Positions 1-7,089 of a stretch of DNA of 17,929 bases are shown piece by piece. The notes under the pieces were generated by a model that was not told the DNA's origin, ran no database searches, and saw nothing but the letters and a program-made list of their open reading frames with translations. The first letter of the stretch is position 1, and each line of letters opens with the position of its first letter. A program made the position numbers and the translations under genes. The DNA is from an uncultured Rickettsiales bacterium. Lineage in GTDB: Bacteria > Pseudomonadota > Alphaproteobacteria > UBA8366. The DNA lies in assembly GCA_913046825.1 (NCBI GenBank), contig CAJWTF010000076.1:1-17929 (forward strand), in the 5' to 3' direction.

Positions 1-32
1 TCTTTCCTGTTTCTTAAGACGTAAGGACGGGC

Positions 33-1754
33 TTACTTCTTCTTTAATGCGCTTTGCGGGTTGAGGTTGCCGATACGACCACTTTCGCTACCGGCCGCCG
101 GGTCAATCACTGCGTTGATAAGTGTCGGCTTGCCGAAATCCATTGCCTCGACGACGGCGCTCCGTAAATCATCCGGATTGGTGACGTTCGCACCCACACC
201 GCCAAATGCGGTCATGATAGTGTCGTAGCGCGCGCCCGGCACGAACACCGTCGGCGCCGGGTCGTCACTCACTTCGTTGGCGTCAGTGCCGCGATAAATC
301 CCATCATTGTTAAAGATGACAACACAGACCGGCAGCTTGTAGCGACAGATCGTCTCTACCTCCATGCCGGAAAAGCCGAACGCGCTGTCGCCTTCGATGG
401 CGAGTACCGGGTTGCCGGTCTCGACTGCCGCGGCGATAGCTTGCCCCATACCGATTCCCATGACACCCCAGGTGCCGACGTCGAGGCGCTTGCGCGGTTG
501 ATACATATCGATGACGCCACGCGTATAATCGAGCGCATTCGCGCCTTCGTTGACCAGCATCGCGTTCGGGCGATCCTTTATGATCGTGCGTAACACGCCG
601 AGGGCGCCATGGTAGTCCATTGGATCGTTGTTGTTCATCAATCGCGGCGCCATTTTCGCGATGTTGTCGTCGCGCTTCTTCACGATCGCGTCGACCCATT
701 CTGTCGGCGGGCCCTGCCAGTCATCGCCGATCCCGTCGAACAAGGCAGCAACGCAGGAACCGATATCACCGACCACCGGGGCCGCGATTTCCACATTGCT
801 GTCCATTTCCTTCGGTTCGATATCGATCTGGATGAACTTCTTCGGGGACGTGCCCCATGGCTTGCCCTTACCGTGCGAGAGCAACCAGTTGAGGCGAGCA
901 CCGATCATCATAACGACGTCGGAATCTCGCAAAACTGTCGACCGCGCCGCGCCGGCACATTGCGGATGCGTATCAGGCAACAGTCCCTTCGCCATGCTCA
1001 TCGGCAAAAAGGGAATGCCGCTTTTTTCTACCAACGATTTTATAGCGTCATCGGCTTGAGCGTATGCCGCCCCTTTGCCAAGAATGATCAAGGGACGCTC
1101 CGCGCTCTTCAGAACGTCGAGCGCCCGCTCGACCGCGCTTGACGCCGGTAGTTGCGCCGGCGCAGGGTCGATGACCTGCACTAATGATTTGCGGCCCGCC
1201 TCCGCTTCCATGACCTGGCCGAATAGTTTAGCCGGCAGGTCGAGATAGACGCCGCCTGGTCGGCCCGAGACGGCGGCGCGAATTGCGCGCGCCAGACCGA
1301 TGCCGATGTCTTCCGCATGCAGGACCCGGTACGCCGCCTTGCAGAGCGTCTTGGCGACGGCGAGTTGATCCATCTCCTCGTAATCGCCTTGTTGCAGGTC
1401 GACGATCTCACGTTCGGAAGAGCCGGACATCAAGATCATCGGGAAGCAGTTGGTCGTCGCGTGCGCCAGCGCCGTAAGGCCGTTCAAGAAACCCGGCGCC
1501 GAGACGGTCAAGCAAATACCCGGCTTCTTGGTCAGGAAGCCGGCGATCGCGGCGGCATAACCGGCGTTCTGCTCATGACGGAACGACAACACCCGGATGC
1601 CCGAAGCCTGTGCCATGCGGCCGAAATCCGTGATCGGAATACCGGGCACGCCGTAAATCGTATTGAGGTCGTTGAGTTTTAACGCATCGATGAGGAGATT
1701 GAACCCGTCCGTCAGGTCTTGGGTCTCATCCGGTGTCGTGTTTCCTTCGGCCAT
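33..1754 (-). CDS. oxc: Oxalyl-CoA decarboxylase (thiamine pyrophosphate enzyme)
   Basis: The 573-residue product decarboxylates oxalyl-CoA to formyl-CoA and CO2 in the cytoplasm, the second step of oxalate breakdown after formyl-CoA:oxalate CoA-transferase. It aligns by eye along its whole length with Oxalobacter formigenes Oxc (about 568 aa). Three TPP-enzyme domains are visible: an N-terminal pyrimidine-binding domain with the cofactor-activating Glu61 in [10 protein letters not shown], a central domain, and a C-terminal diphosphate-binding domain with GDS at 455-457 and NN at 482-483. The active-site set known from the Oxalobacter enzyme is present: Tyr125-Glu126 (DYEEMD), Tyr487, and Ser558/Arg560 in SESGR. 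The ATG has a GGGAG ribosome site about 9 nt upstream. It lies 60 nt downstream of the GntR regulator on the same strand, so the two probably form one transcript. The CoA-transferase partner (frc) is not in the window; it could lie beyond the left edge. Function is confident. Confidence 0.96.
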   Translation of the reverse strand: MAEGNTTPDETQDLTDGFNLLIDALKLNDLNTIYGVPGIPITDFGRMAQASGIRVLSFRHEQNAGYAAAIAGFLTKKPGICLTVSAPGFLNGLTALAHATTNCFPMILMSGSSEREIVDLQQGDYEEMDQLAVAKTLCKAAYRVLHAEDIGIGLARAIRAAVSGRPGGVYLDLPAKLFGQVMEAEAGRKSLVQVIDPAPAQLPASSAVERALDVLKSAERPLIILGKGAAYAQADDAIKSLVEKSGIPFLPMSMAKGLLPDTHPQCAGAARSTVLRDSDVVMMIGARLNWLLSHGKGKPWGTSPKKFIQIDIEPKEMDSNVEIAAPVVGDIGSCVAALFDGIGDDWQGPPTEWVDAIVKKRDDNIAKMAPRLMNNNDPMDYHGALGVLRTIIKDRPNAMLVNEGANALDYTRGVIDMYQPRKRLDVGTWGVMGIGMGQAIAAAVETGNPVLAIEGDSAFGFSGMEVETICRYKLPVCVVIFNNDGIYRGTDANEVSDDPAPTVFVPGARYDTIMTAFGGVGANVTNPDDLRSAVVEAMDFGKPTLINAVIDPAAGSESGRIGNLNPQSALKKK

Positions 1755-1814
1755 AGTCTTATTCTCCCTCGTGTAATCGCCACGCAGCCCGCTTTTCGAA
1801 TTAGCTTGTGCGGA

Positions 1815-2513
1815 TCAATCCAGGTAGTCGACGTATTTACGTATGTGTTCGGCAAGCCGCATTGAGTGTTCGCGCACCAGTGTCTCGGCAAGCCCGGCAT
1901 CGCGGCGCTCCAACGCCTCGATAATGTGGATATGATCGATCACCGACCGGTTCGCCCGGTCGCCGTCGCCAATGGTGCGGATTCGGATTGAACGCATATG
2001 AATGAACAGGTTGTCTGCCATCTGTTCTATAAGTCTGCATTTACCGAGCGCCAAGATCGCCTGATGAAAGGCAATATTCTTATCGGAATACTCGTCGAGA
2101 TGCGCGCGCACGGAATCTCCATCTTCTTCCGCAAACATAACACGTAGGTTGGAAATTTCCGCATCTGTGGCAGCCAATGTCGCAAGCCGCGCGGCCATAC
2201 TTTCAAGCGCCGCCCAGGCAGTAACAATTTCGATAATTTCGTCTTTCGTCTTTCGGACAACGAAAACGCCCCGGCGAGGGATGGTCTGCACCAAGCCTTC
2301 CTGCTCAAGCCGGGCCAAGGCTTCACGTACCGGGGTGCGGCTGACGCCCAAACTTTCCGCTAAATGGCGCTCGTCAAGCTTCGGCGCCTCAGTCGAGGCA
2401 TAGATGTTCATCGACGTGATCGCCCGTTTCAGCGCCTCGTAAGTCTGCTCCTTAAGACTCGTCGAAATGACAATCGGTTGTACGACCGGTCGAGCGACTT
2501 GCATTCTAATCAC
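1815..2513 (-). CDS. GntR family transcriptional regulator, FadR/FCD subfamily
   Basis: A cytoplasmic DNA-binding regulator of 232 residues. Residues about 20-85 form the GntR winged helix, with the recognition-helix stretch LGVSRTPVREALARLE at 55-70 and the wing RRGVFVV. Residues about 90-225 form an all-helical FCD effector domain with the usual metal or acid ligand set: Asp144, His150 (DKNIAFH), His194/His196 and His216. The first possible start is GTG at 2513, but the only Shine-Dalgarno-like stretch (GGGA) fits better with the ATG at 2504. It precedes oxc with a 60-nt gap and presumably controls it and itself through the inverted repeat at 2547-2580. FCD regulators normally respond to a small carboxylic acid; oxalate, formate or a CoA ester is plausible here, but the ligand is inference. 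Confidence 0.93.
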   Translation of the reverse strand: MIRMQVARPVVQPIVISTSLKEQTYEALKRAITSMNIYASTEAPKLDERHLAESLGVSRTPVREALARLEQEGLVQTIPRRGVFVVRKTKDEIIEIVTAWAALESMAARLATLAATDAEISNLRVMFAEEDGDSVRAHLDEYSDKNIAFHQAILALGKCRLIEQMADNLFIHMRSIRIRTIGDGDRANRSVIDHIHIIEALERRDAGLAETLVREHSMRLAEHIRKYVDYLD

Positions 2514-2546
2514 GTTCCCAATGGTTAACGAGCTGGCTTTAAGGTT

Positions 2547-2580
2547 TGGTATACAAAATGCCTATTTGGTTTCTATACCA
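2547..2580. promoter_or_regulatory. Inverted repeat TGGTATA-N20-TATACCA, candidate GntR operator
   Basis: TGGTATA at 2547-2553 is mirrored by TATACCA at 2574-2580. Each half sits in its own imperfect palindrome: TTGGTATACAAA at 2546-2557, and TGGT...ACCA at 2567-2580. TGGT/ACCA arms are typical of FadR-type GntR operators. The element lies 34-67 nt upstream of the regulator's GTG and overlaps the predicted -10, as expected for autoregulation. Binding is not shown by sequence alone. Confidence 0.55.
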
Positions 2581-2599
2581 TCGAATGCTTCTAGATCAA
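2572..2599 (-). promoter_or_regulatory. Candidate promoter of the GntR-oxc operon
   Basis: Reading the minus strand, TTGATC (2599-2594) and TATAGA (2577-2572) are separated by 16 nt. This resembles a sigma-70 promoter, with a start of transcription near 2565 and a leader of about 50-60 nt. It overlaps the right half of the inverted repeat. Confidence 0.45.
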
Positions 2600-2634
2600 A
2601 CATTTACCGCCACCGAACGGAATTTGCCGGGAAA

Positions 2635-2850
2635 TCATCCCACGACGCATCTTTTGATCACCGGATAGAGCGGCAACAGCAACAAAACAACCGCAATCAC
2701 CATGTTCACCCCGGCGATTGGCGGTGAGGAAAAAAATGGAAAATTGCCACTCGATAGCAAACGAGATTGTCTGAGCGCCGATTCCACCAAGGGGCCGAGC
2801 TCGATTGCCACAACCGCCGGAACCAAGATCGTGAAAGGCAGCTGGGGACC
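2635..2850 (-). pseudogene. tctA: Remnant of TctA, large membrane subunit of a tripartite tricarboxylate transporter (C-terminal piece)
   Basis: About 71 residues can be read before a stop at 2635-2637. They resemble the extreme C-terminus of TctA proteins: a hydrophobic strand, then ELGPLVESALRQS (compare the family's G-P-x-x-E-x-x-L-R-x-[AS]), then a short loop and a last transmembrane helix rich in V and L (VVLLLLPLYP). An in-frame TGA at 2851-2853 cuts it off from upstream sequence, and no other TctA sequence (full length about 500 aa) was recognised between 2851 and 2992. It sits next to the GntR-oxc unit, so it may once have taken up the carboxylate handled there. The family call rests on a short stretch and is moderately sure. 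The rest of the 479-nt interval 2514-2992 holds the operator/promoter above and no other gene that can be supported. Confidence 0.62.
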
Positions 2851-2992
2851 TCAGGCGAATTCCGCTTTATCAATAACATTATTTAGCCCGAGGTTGAGCC
2901 GGCGAGCTCACAGTTTGTCGCGCTGGTTGCTTTCGATGGTCAAGAGCAGTTTGTATATGCCGATGATGTAAAGAGCCGTTACAGCCGTGCCT

Positions 2993-3607
2993 TTAGGATT
3001 TGTCGCCAGATAATTTATTCAGCTGAGCCTGCAATGCATCCAATTGCTGTTGCAGCGTTTGCGCATTGGTTTTGCCTTCGCTCGGCTCTGATGGCTCAGG
3101 AGCCGCTTCTGCCGGGGTCGGCTTACTCGTGGCTCTTCCCTCGAACGGGGTGAACATCCGCATGGCTTGCTCGAAAATTTCGAGATTTTGTTTTCCCATG
3201 TTCTCGAATCGGCCGAACGGGGACAAATGTCCGAATGTGTCTTCCATATAGGACTGGATTTCATCCTGGTTCTTCGCGAAAGCATCTATCGAATATTCCA
3301 GGTAATGGGGCAACAGCATGCGCTGCACATTGTCGCCGTAGTAGGAAATAAGTTGGCGCAGGAAACTGAGCGGCAGCAGGTTTTCGCCCTTCGCTTCTTC
3401 CTCGACAATGATCTGTGTGAGGACCGTGCGGGTTATGTCGTTCCCCTTCGCATCCAGCACGATGAATTCCACATCGTCTTTCACCATCTGGCAAAGATGC
3501 TCCAAGGTGACGTAGCTGCTGGACGCCGTGTTGTAGAGCCGCCGGTTTGCATATTTCTTGATGACGACGGGATCGCCGTTTTCGGAATTTTTTCCCACCA
3601 TTGCCAT
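2993..3607 (-). CDS. phaR: Polyhydroxyalkanoate synthesis repressor PhaR
   Basis: PhaR is a cytoplasmic DNA-binding repressor that also binds PHA granules; granule formation titrates it off operators of phasin and other PHA genes. The protein carries the highly conserved N-terminal signature VIKKYANRRLYNT, followed by SSYVTLEHLCQMV and a second conserved block around LPLSFLRQLISYYGD. These match the PHB_acc_N and PHB_acc domains. The C-terminus is rich in Pro/Ala/Glu and ends in a Gln/Leu heptad segment (QTLQQQLDALQAQLNKL), probably a coiled coil. The ATG at 3607 gives 204 aa, near the family length. An upstream TTG at 3703 would add 32 residues unlike the family and would run into the divergent promoter, so it was not chosen. 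It is divergent from the PHA synthase genes. Confidence 0.94.
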   Translation of the reverse strand: MAMVGKNSENGDPVVIKKYANRRLYNTASSSYVTLEHLCQMVKDDVEFIVLDAKGNDITRTVLTQIIVEEEAKGENLLPLSFLRQLISYYGDNVQRMLLPHYLEYSIDAFAKNQDEIQSYMEDTFGHLSPFGRFENMGKQNLEIFEQAMRMFTPFEGRATSKPTPAEAAPEPSEPSEGKTNAQTLQQQLDALQAQLNKLSGDKS

Positions 3608-3705
3608 AACCCACAACGTAATTTCAAGATCATCCCGCAACGCAATATCGTAATAGGTATTGTAGGACAACGCGCTATGCCAGCCCTTTCCGTAGAGCAG
3701 CAACT

Positions 3706-3735
3706 CTGGCGTGGCTCCTAAGCGGCGGATATAAT
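3706..3735 (+). promoter_or_regulatory. Candidate promoter of the phaC unit, with possible leaderless start
   Basis: A perfect TATAAT lies at 3730-3735, with a weak -35 (CTGGCG, 3706-3711) 18 nt upstream. The ATG of the next gene begins at 3742, 7 nt after the hexamer, so transcription would start at or beside the A of the start codon. No convincing ribosome site fits between them. Confidence 0.45.
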
Positions 3736-3741
3736 TTGGTC

Positions 3742-4095
3742 ATGGTTACACCGCCGGAAATCGACGATCTCGCCAAACATTATCTGGACCTTTGGCAGGA
3801 ACATCTCTCAGGCATGGCGGCGGACCCAGAATGGGGCGCCGCGATGACACATCTGTTCGCAGCGTTCATCTCTCCGACAATGGGACCTGGCGGAGTGCCT
3901 ACGGGTCTTGGTCCATTCTCCGCGGAACTTGGGGGACATACCGGCGATGCAGAGCGACCAGACACCTCGAAAAGGTCCGCGCCCACTGCCGACACACTTG
4001 CTGACGGCGGCCCTGACATACGCGAGCTCGAACGCCGCGTTGCCATTCTCGAAGAAAGGCTCGCTCAACTGGCGGATACCAACGGCGAAGACTGA
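3742..4095 (+). CDS. Small coiled-coil protein, putative PHA synthase accessory (PhaE/phasin-like)
   Basis: A 117-residue soluble protein with no exact family assignment from memory. The N-terminal third is helical and aromatic (DLAKHYLDLWQEHLSGMAAD), the middle is Gly/Pro-rich and probably disordered, and the last 25 residues form a clear heptad coiled coil (RELERRVAILEERLAQLA). A helix plus C-terminal coiled coil, and the position immediately before a class III-like PHA synthase, recall PhaE and phasin-type partners, so a role in synthase activation or granule binding is inferred. The 3' 149 nt (3947-4095) also encode the N-terminus of phaC in another frame. The start is ATG 3742 rather than the TTG six bases earlier; it may be translated from a leaderless message. 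Confidence 0.68.
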   Translation: MVTPPEIDDLAKHYLDLWQEHLSGMAADPEWGAAMTHLFAAFISPTMGPGGVPTGLGPFSAELGGHTGDAERPDTSKRSAPTADTLADGGPDIRELERRVAILEERLAQLADTNGED

Positions 4096-5191
4096 CGGCT
4101 TGGCGGAAGCACTCGCTACCGCTGATCCGATCTTACTGGCAACGGCAGTTGAACGCGAAGGCCGACGTCGTTTGTCGTGTTTCCTGGATGGGATCGAGGC
4201 ATATCGCCATCACCCCTATCGACGAATTGCGAAGGAGCCGGTGGTCGTGGCAGAGGCAGGGTCCACCCGGCTTCTGCATTACCCGGCTGCAACCTCCGAA
4301 CCGATAACATCAGTTCTTGTCGTCCCTTCCCTTGTCAATCAATCCTATGTTTTGGACTTGTCCGAGGAGAGCAGCTTTATGCGTTGGCTCGCTGCCAGGG
4401 GAGTCGAAGGCTACCTGGTCGATTGGGGACGCCCTGGAGACCTCGAACGTGGGTTTGACCTGACGGATTATGTCGCGGGGCGGCTCGACGACCTTTTTGA
4501 GTCCGTGCGAGCGGCCTCTGACAATCCAGTCTTTGTCTTGGGGTACTGCATGGGCGGTGACTTGGCGCTTGCTATTGCGTTGCGCCGCCAGGCGGATGTC
4601 GCCGGATTGGCTGTCCTCGCAACTCCGTGGGATTTCCACGCGGAAGATGAAGCGTCGGCGCGGAGACTGGCAGTCACAGCGCAATGCTTCGAGGGTCAAT
4701 TAACCGCTCTTGGCGAACTGTCGACCGACATACTCCAGCTGCTTTTTTGCATGTTGGATCCTCTTTTGGGATATCGGAAGTTTCAAAGCTTTGCCCGCAT
4801 GGACCCTTCCTCCGCTCGAGCCGTCGATTTCGTCGCACTGGAAGATTGGTTGAACGACGGCGTTCCCCTCGTGGCGGCGGTCGCCCGAGAATGCCTTGGC
4901 GGATGGTACGGTGAAAACGAACCGGCACGGGGTGCTTGGCACATTGATGGCAAAGCCGTCGACCCGACCGAGTTCCGCAAACCGTCTATCGCCATGATCC
5001 CGGCACGAGACCGGATTGTGCCCCCGACTTCCGCACAAGCACTCGCTACCGCATTGCCTAATTGTGAGGTTCACACTCCACAGACCGGACATATCGGAAT
5101 GATGGCGGGCCACAATGCGGAGAGTTCCGTCTGGCAGCCTCTCGAGACATGGCTTCGCAAAACTGTTGGCATTGTAAAATTTTGCCTATGA
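3947..5191 (+). CDS. phaC: Class III-like poly(3-hydroxyalkanoate) synthase / alpha-beta hydrolase PhaC
   Basis: A 414-residue alpha/beta hydrolase of the PhaC type, which polymerises (R)-3-hydroxyacyl-CoA into PHA. The lipase-like box is GYCMGG, with Cys201 as nucleophile instead of Ser. Asp355 (IPARDRIVPP) and His382 (TGHIGMMAG) complete the triad. The Cys-Asp and Cys-His spacings (154 and 181) are within one residue of those in Allochromatium PhaC (Cys149, Asp302, His331). The segments VPSLVNQSYVLDL and VDWGRPG are typical PhaC strands. ATG 3947 is preceded by GGGGGA at 3931-3936 and starts just before the conserved RPLPTHL segment, so it is preferred over a TTG at 3908. It overlaps the upstream coiled-coil gene by 149 nt. 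The last residues (TVGIVKFCL) look non-conserved. A PHA depolymerase-like or other hydrolase role is less likely given the Cys nucleophile. Confidence 0.88.
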   Translation: MQSDQTPRKGPRPLPTHLLTAALTYASSNAALPFSKKGSLNWRIPTAKTDGLAEALATADPILLATAVEREGRRRLSCFLDGIEAYRHHPYRRIAKEPVVVAEAGSTRLLHYPAATSEPITSVLVVPSLVNQSYVLDLSEESSFMRWLAARGVEGYLVDWGRPGDLERGFDLTDYVAGRLDDLFESVRAASDNPVFVLGYCMGGDLALAIALRRQADVAGLAVLATPWDFHAEDEASARRLAVTAQCFEGQLTALGELSTDILQLLFCMLDPLLGYRKFQSFARMDPSSARAVDFVALEDWLNDGVPLVAAVARECLGGWYGENEPARGAWHIDGKAVDPTEFRKPSIAMIPARDRIVPPTSAQALATALPNCEVHTPQTGHIGMMAGHNAESSVWQPLETWLRKTVGIVKFCL

Positions 5192-5193
5192 AA

Positions 5194-5223
5194 TTGTCTT
5201 TATTGCGCTTCTATTGTCATAAT
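5194..5223 (+). promoter_or_regulatory. Candidate promoter of the broken MarR gene
   Basis: TTGTCT (5194-5199) and CATAAT (5218-5223) are separated by 18 nt in an AT-rich stretch just after phaC. The first ATG of the MarR remnant (5230) is 6 nt after the -10, again compatible with a leaderless start. Confidence 0.35.
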
Positions 5224-5229
5224 ATTGTA

Positions 5230-5748
5230 ATGAGTTCGAATCCCGATACTATGAAAACGCGCCGCCCCAGTCCCACTCCGGAGGGGGAAGCACTCTATGA
5301 AATGATGGTACTCATTCCACCACTTTACCGTGCATGCGGGCCATCAACGGACGGAGAGGTCAGCTTTCCATCTGGTCTGATGTCATGTGGGGACTGTTGA
5401 GTAGCCTGCAACTGGGAGGACCGCGCACTGTACCGCAGATCGCGCTGGCGCGCGGGGTTGCCCGGCAGCGGGTCCACAAAAAAAATCGTCGGTAAGGCTC
5501 ATGCCGCCGATCTTGTCCTCTTTCGCGACAACCCGAATCACAAACGATCCTGGATTGTCGACTTGACGAGGGGAGGCTCAAACGCGTTCGAACGGATCGA
5601 TAAGTAATTGCGGGATGCGGCTCAAAAAATCGGGGACGATTACGACATTCGCGACTTGGATGCCGCGTTGCGGGTTCTATTCGACCTCCGCGAGAACCTG
5701 CAACCGCGCGCCCGCTGGGAGGCGATCCAACGCCGATTCATCGCTTGA
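5230..5748 (+). pseudogene. Broken MarR family transcriptional regulator
   Basis: Three reading segments together reconstruct a MarR-type winged-helix regulator. Segment one (5230 to about 5385) starts MSSNPDTMKTRR and contains LYEMMVLIPPLYRA. After a frameshift near 5380-5388 the helix-turn-helix continues as WGLLSSLQLGGPRTVPQIA and GVARQRVHK. At the A8 run 5478-5485 an extra A shifts back to the first frame, giving the wing and dimer helix (LFRDNPNHKRSWIVDLT). A TAA at 5605-5607 then interrupts this frame before LRDAAQKIGDDYDIRDLD...; the natural stop is TGA at 5746-5748. Three lesions make a functional full-length product unlikely. The C-terminal sequence is still well preserved, so inactivation is probably recent. 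It lies between phaC and the thiolase, whose regulator it may once have been. Confidence 0.85.
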
Positions 5749-5757
5749 ATTTCCTCG

Positions 5758-5796
5758 TGTCACTCTCCATGCTGCAACGCAGCATGGAGAGTGACA
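5758..5796. repeat. Perfect 18-bp inverted repeat with 3-nt loop
   Basis: Positions 5758-5775 and 5779-5796 are exact reverse complements separated by AAC. The tip is GCTGC-AAC-GCAGC and the base is TGTCACTC/GAGTGACA. It starts 10 nt after the MarR remnant and ends 57 nt before the thiolase start. As RNA this is a very stable hairpin. There is no U-tract after it (TTAAAATAACG), so an ordinary intrinsic terminator is doubtful; an operator or leader structure is equally possible. Confidence 0.9.
5772..5782. promoter_or_regulatory. CTGC-N3-GCAG motif, candidate PhaR operator
   Basis: CTGC (5772-5775) and GCAG (5779-5782) with a 3-nt spacer match the CTGC-N3/4-GCAG pattern reported for PhaR binding in alphaproteobacteria such as Rhodobacter and the TGC-rich sites in Paracoccus. 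phaR itself is 2 kb away, and the next gene is a PHA-pathway thiolase. The motif forms the tip of the long hairpin, so its presence could also be a by-product of that palindrome. Confidence 0.45.
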
Positions 5797-5853
5797 TTAA
5801 AATAACGACCCATGATCAGGATCGGCAGGACAATTGTCATAGGGGAAAATCCA

Positions 5854-7029
5854 ATGAAGGAAGTTGTTATTGCAGGCGCGGCACGCACACCGGTTGGCGC
5901 GTTCAATGGCGGGTTGTCAGGTGTTGCGGCCTCCTATCTCGGCACGGTTGCCATCAAGGAAGCCTTAAAGCGAGCCAAGACGGACGCCGCGGATGTCGAC
6001 GAAGTTCTGCTTGGGCAGATTCTCACCGCGGGCGCCGGCCAGAACCCGGCACGACAAGCGGCCATTGAAGCCGGCATTCCAGTCGAGGCTACCGCTGTTC
6101 AAATCAATCAGCTTTGTGGCTCGGGTCTTCGCACGGTCGCCATGGGCATGCAGTCGGTAAAGCTCGGCGATACCGACGTTGTCGTGGCCGGTGGCCAGGA
6201 AAGCATGAGCCAAGCCCCCCATTGCGCGCATCTACGCAACGGCCAGAAGATGGGCGATCTCAGCTTCATCGACACCATGATAAGGGATGGATTGTGGGAT
6301 GCCTTCAACGGCTATCACATGGGCAACACGGCGGAGAATGTCGCCAAGAAATTTCAAATTACGCGCGAACAACAAGACGCATTCGCTGTGGCTTCCCAGA
6401 CCAAGGCCGGAGCGGCCATGGAGAGCGGCGCATTTGCCGACGAGATCGTGCCCGTCACGATCAAGACTCGGAAAGGCGAAATAATCATCGATACCGACGA
6501 GCATCCGAAGCCAAGCACGACACTTGAAATGCTTTCTGGATTACGCCCCGCGTTTCAGAAGGACGGCACAGTTACTGCGGGTAATGCTTCCGGCATCAAT
6601 GACGGGGCGGCGGCCATCGTGCTGATGTCTTCGGAGGGTGCGGAGAAGCGCGGCGTGGAGCCCATGGCGCGCATCGTCTCCTGGGCGACGGTCGGAGTCG
6701 ACCCGGCGATCATGGGAACGGGGCCGATCCCAGCCTCGCAGAAAGCGCTCGAGATTGTCGGTTGGAGCACCGACGACTTAGACCTGATCGAGGCCAACGA
6801 AGCTTTCGCCGCTCAAGCTTGCGCGGTGAACAAGGGACTCGGTTGGGATACGGAGAAAGTGAACGTCCATGGCGGCGCCATTGCGCTAGGCCATCCAATT
6901 GGCGCGTCCGGTGCGCGGGTGTTGACGACCCTGCTCTACGGGATGCAAAAGCGCGACGCCAAGAAGGGCCTCGCGACGCTCTGCATCGGCGGCGGCATGG
7001 GTGTCGCCATGTGTGTCGAGCGTATCTAG
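5854..7029 (+). CDS. phaA: Acetyl-CoA acetyltransferase (biosynthetic thiolase, PhaA/AtoB type)
   Basis: This 391-residue thiolase condenses two acetyl-CoA into acetoacetyl-CoA, the first step towards 3-hydroxybutyrate polymer, and can run in reverse. All catalytic residues are present: acyl-accepting Cys88 (NQLCGSG), His347 ([10 protein letters not shown]) and Cys377 (LCIGGGMG). Each is one position earlier than in the Zoogloea ramigera enzyme (89, 348, 378). The start signature [17 protein letters not shown] is typical. ATG 5854 has AGGGGA about 7 nt upstream; an earlier in-frame ATG at 5812 lacks family similarity. The gene is downstream of phaC and the MarR remnant, separated by the long hairpin. 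No phaB reductase is seen in the window. The PHA role is inferred from context; the enzyme class is certain. Confidence 0.95.
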   Translation: MKEVVIAGAARTPVGAFNGGLSGVAASYLGTVAIKEALKRAKTDAADVDEVLLGQILTAGAGQNPARQAAIEAGIPVEATAVQINQLCGSGLRTVAMGMQSVKLGDTDVVVAGGQESMSQAPHCAHLRNGQKMGDLSFIDTMIRDGLWDAFNGYHMGNTAENVAKKFQITREQQDAFAVASQTKAGAAMESGAFADEIVPVTIKTRKGEIIIDTDEHPKPSTTLEMLSGLRPAFQKDGTVTAGNASGINDGAAAIVLMSSEGAEKRGVEPMARIVSWATVGVDPAIMGTGPIPASQKALEIVGWSTDDLDLIEANEAFAAQACAVNKGLGWDTEKVNVHGGAIALGHPIGASGARVLTTLLYGMQKRDAKKGLATLCIGGGMGVAMCVERI

Positions 7030-7043
7030 CTAATAATTCGGGT

Positions 7044-7069
7044 GGCGGAGCTTCTCACAAGGTTCCGCC
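7044..7069. terminator. Candidate hairpin terminator between convergent genes
   Basis: A stem of 10 pairs (two G-U wobbles when read on the plus strand) joins 7044-7053 to 7060-7069, with GGCGGA against TCCGCC at its base and a 6-nt loop. It lies in the 60-nt gap between the convergent thiolase and aminotransferase stops. No clear T-run follows on either strand, so termination is plausible but weakly supported. Confidence 0.4.
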
Positions 7070-7089
7070 CGCTCTGATGTTTCGACCTC

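Noticed and set aside
609..1142. Long plus-strand open frame (177 codons) across the oxc gene
   Set aside because: It is antisense to a confidently identified enzyme, has Arg/His-rich low-complexity composition and shows no family similarity.
2702..2971. Plus-strand frame opposite the TctA remnant
   Set aside because: The minus strand gives a transporter-like hydrophobic C-terminus; the plus frame has no recognisable feature or ribosome site.
3608..3703. N-terminal extension of PhaR to a TTG start at 3703
   Set aside because: The 32 extra residues are unlike PhaR N-termini and the start would sit in the divergent promoter region, despite a nearby TAGGAG.
3167..3721. 184-codon plus-strand frame antisense to phaR
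   Set aside because: It mirrors the conserved PhaR coding strand and has no recognisable domain.
5829..5838. Perfect 10-bp palindrome GACAATTGTC before the thiolase
   Set aside because: Too short to claim as an operator next to the much stronger hairpin; it falls in the thiolase leader and may be chance.
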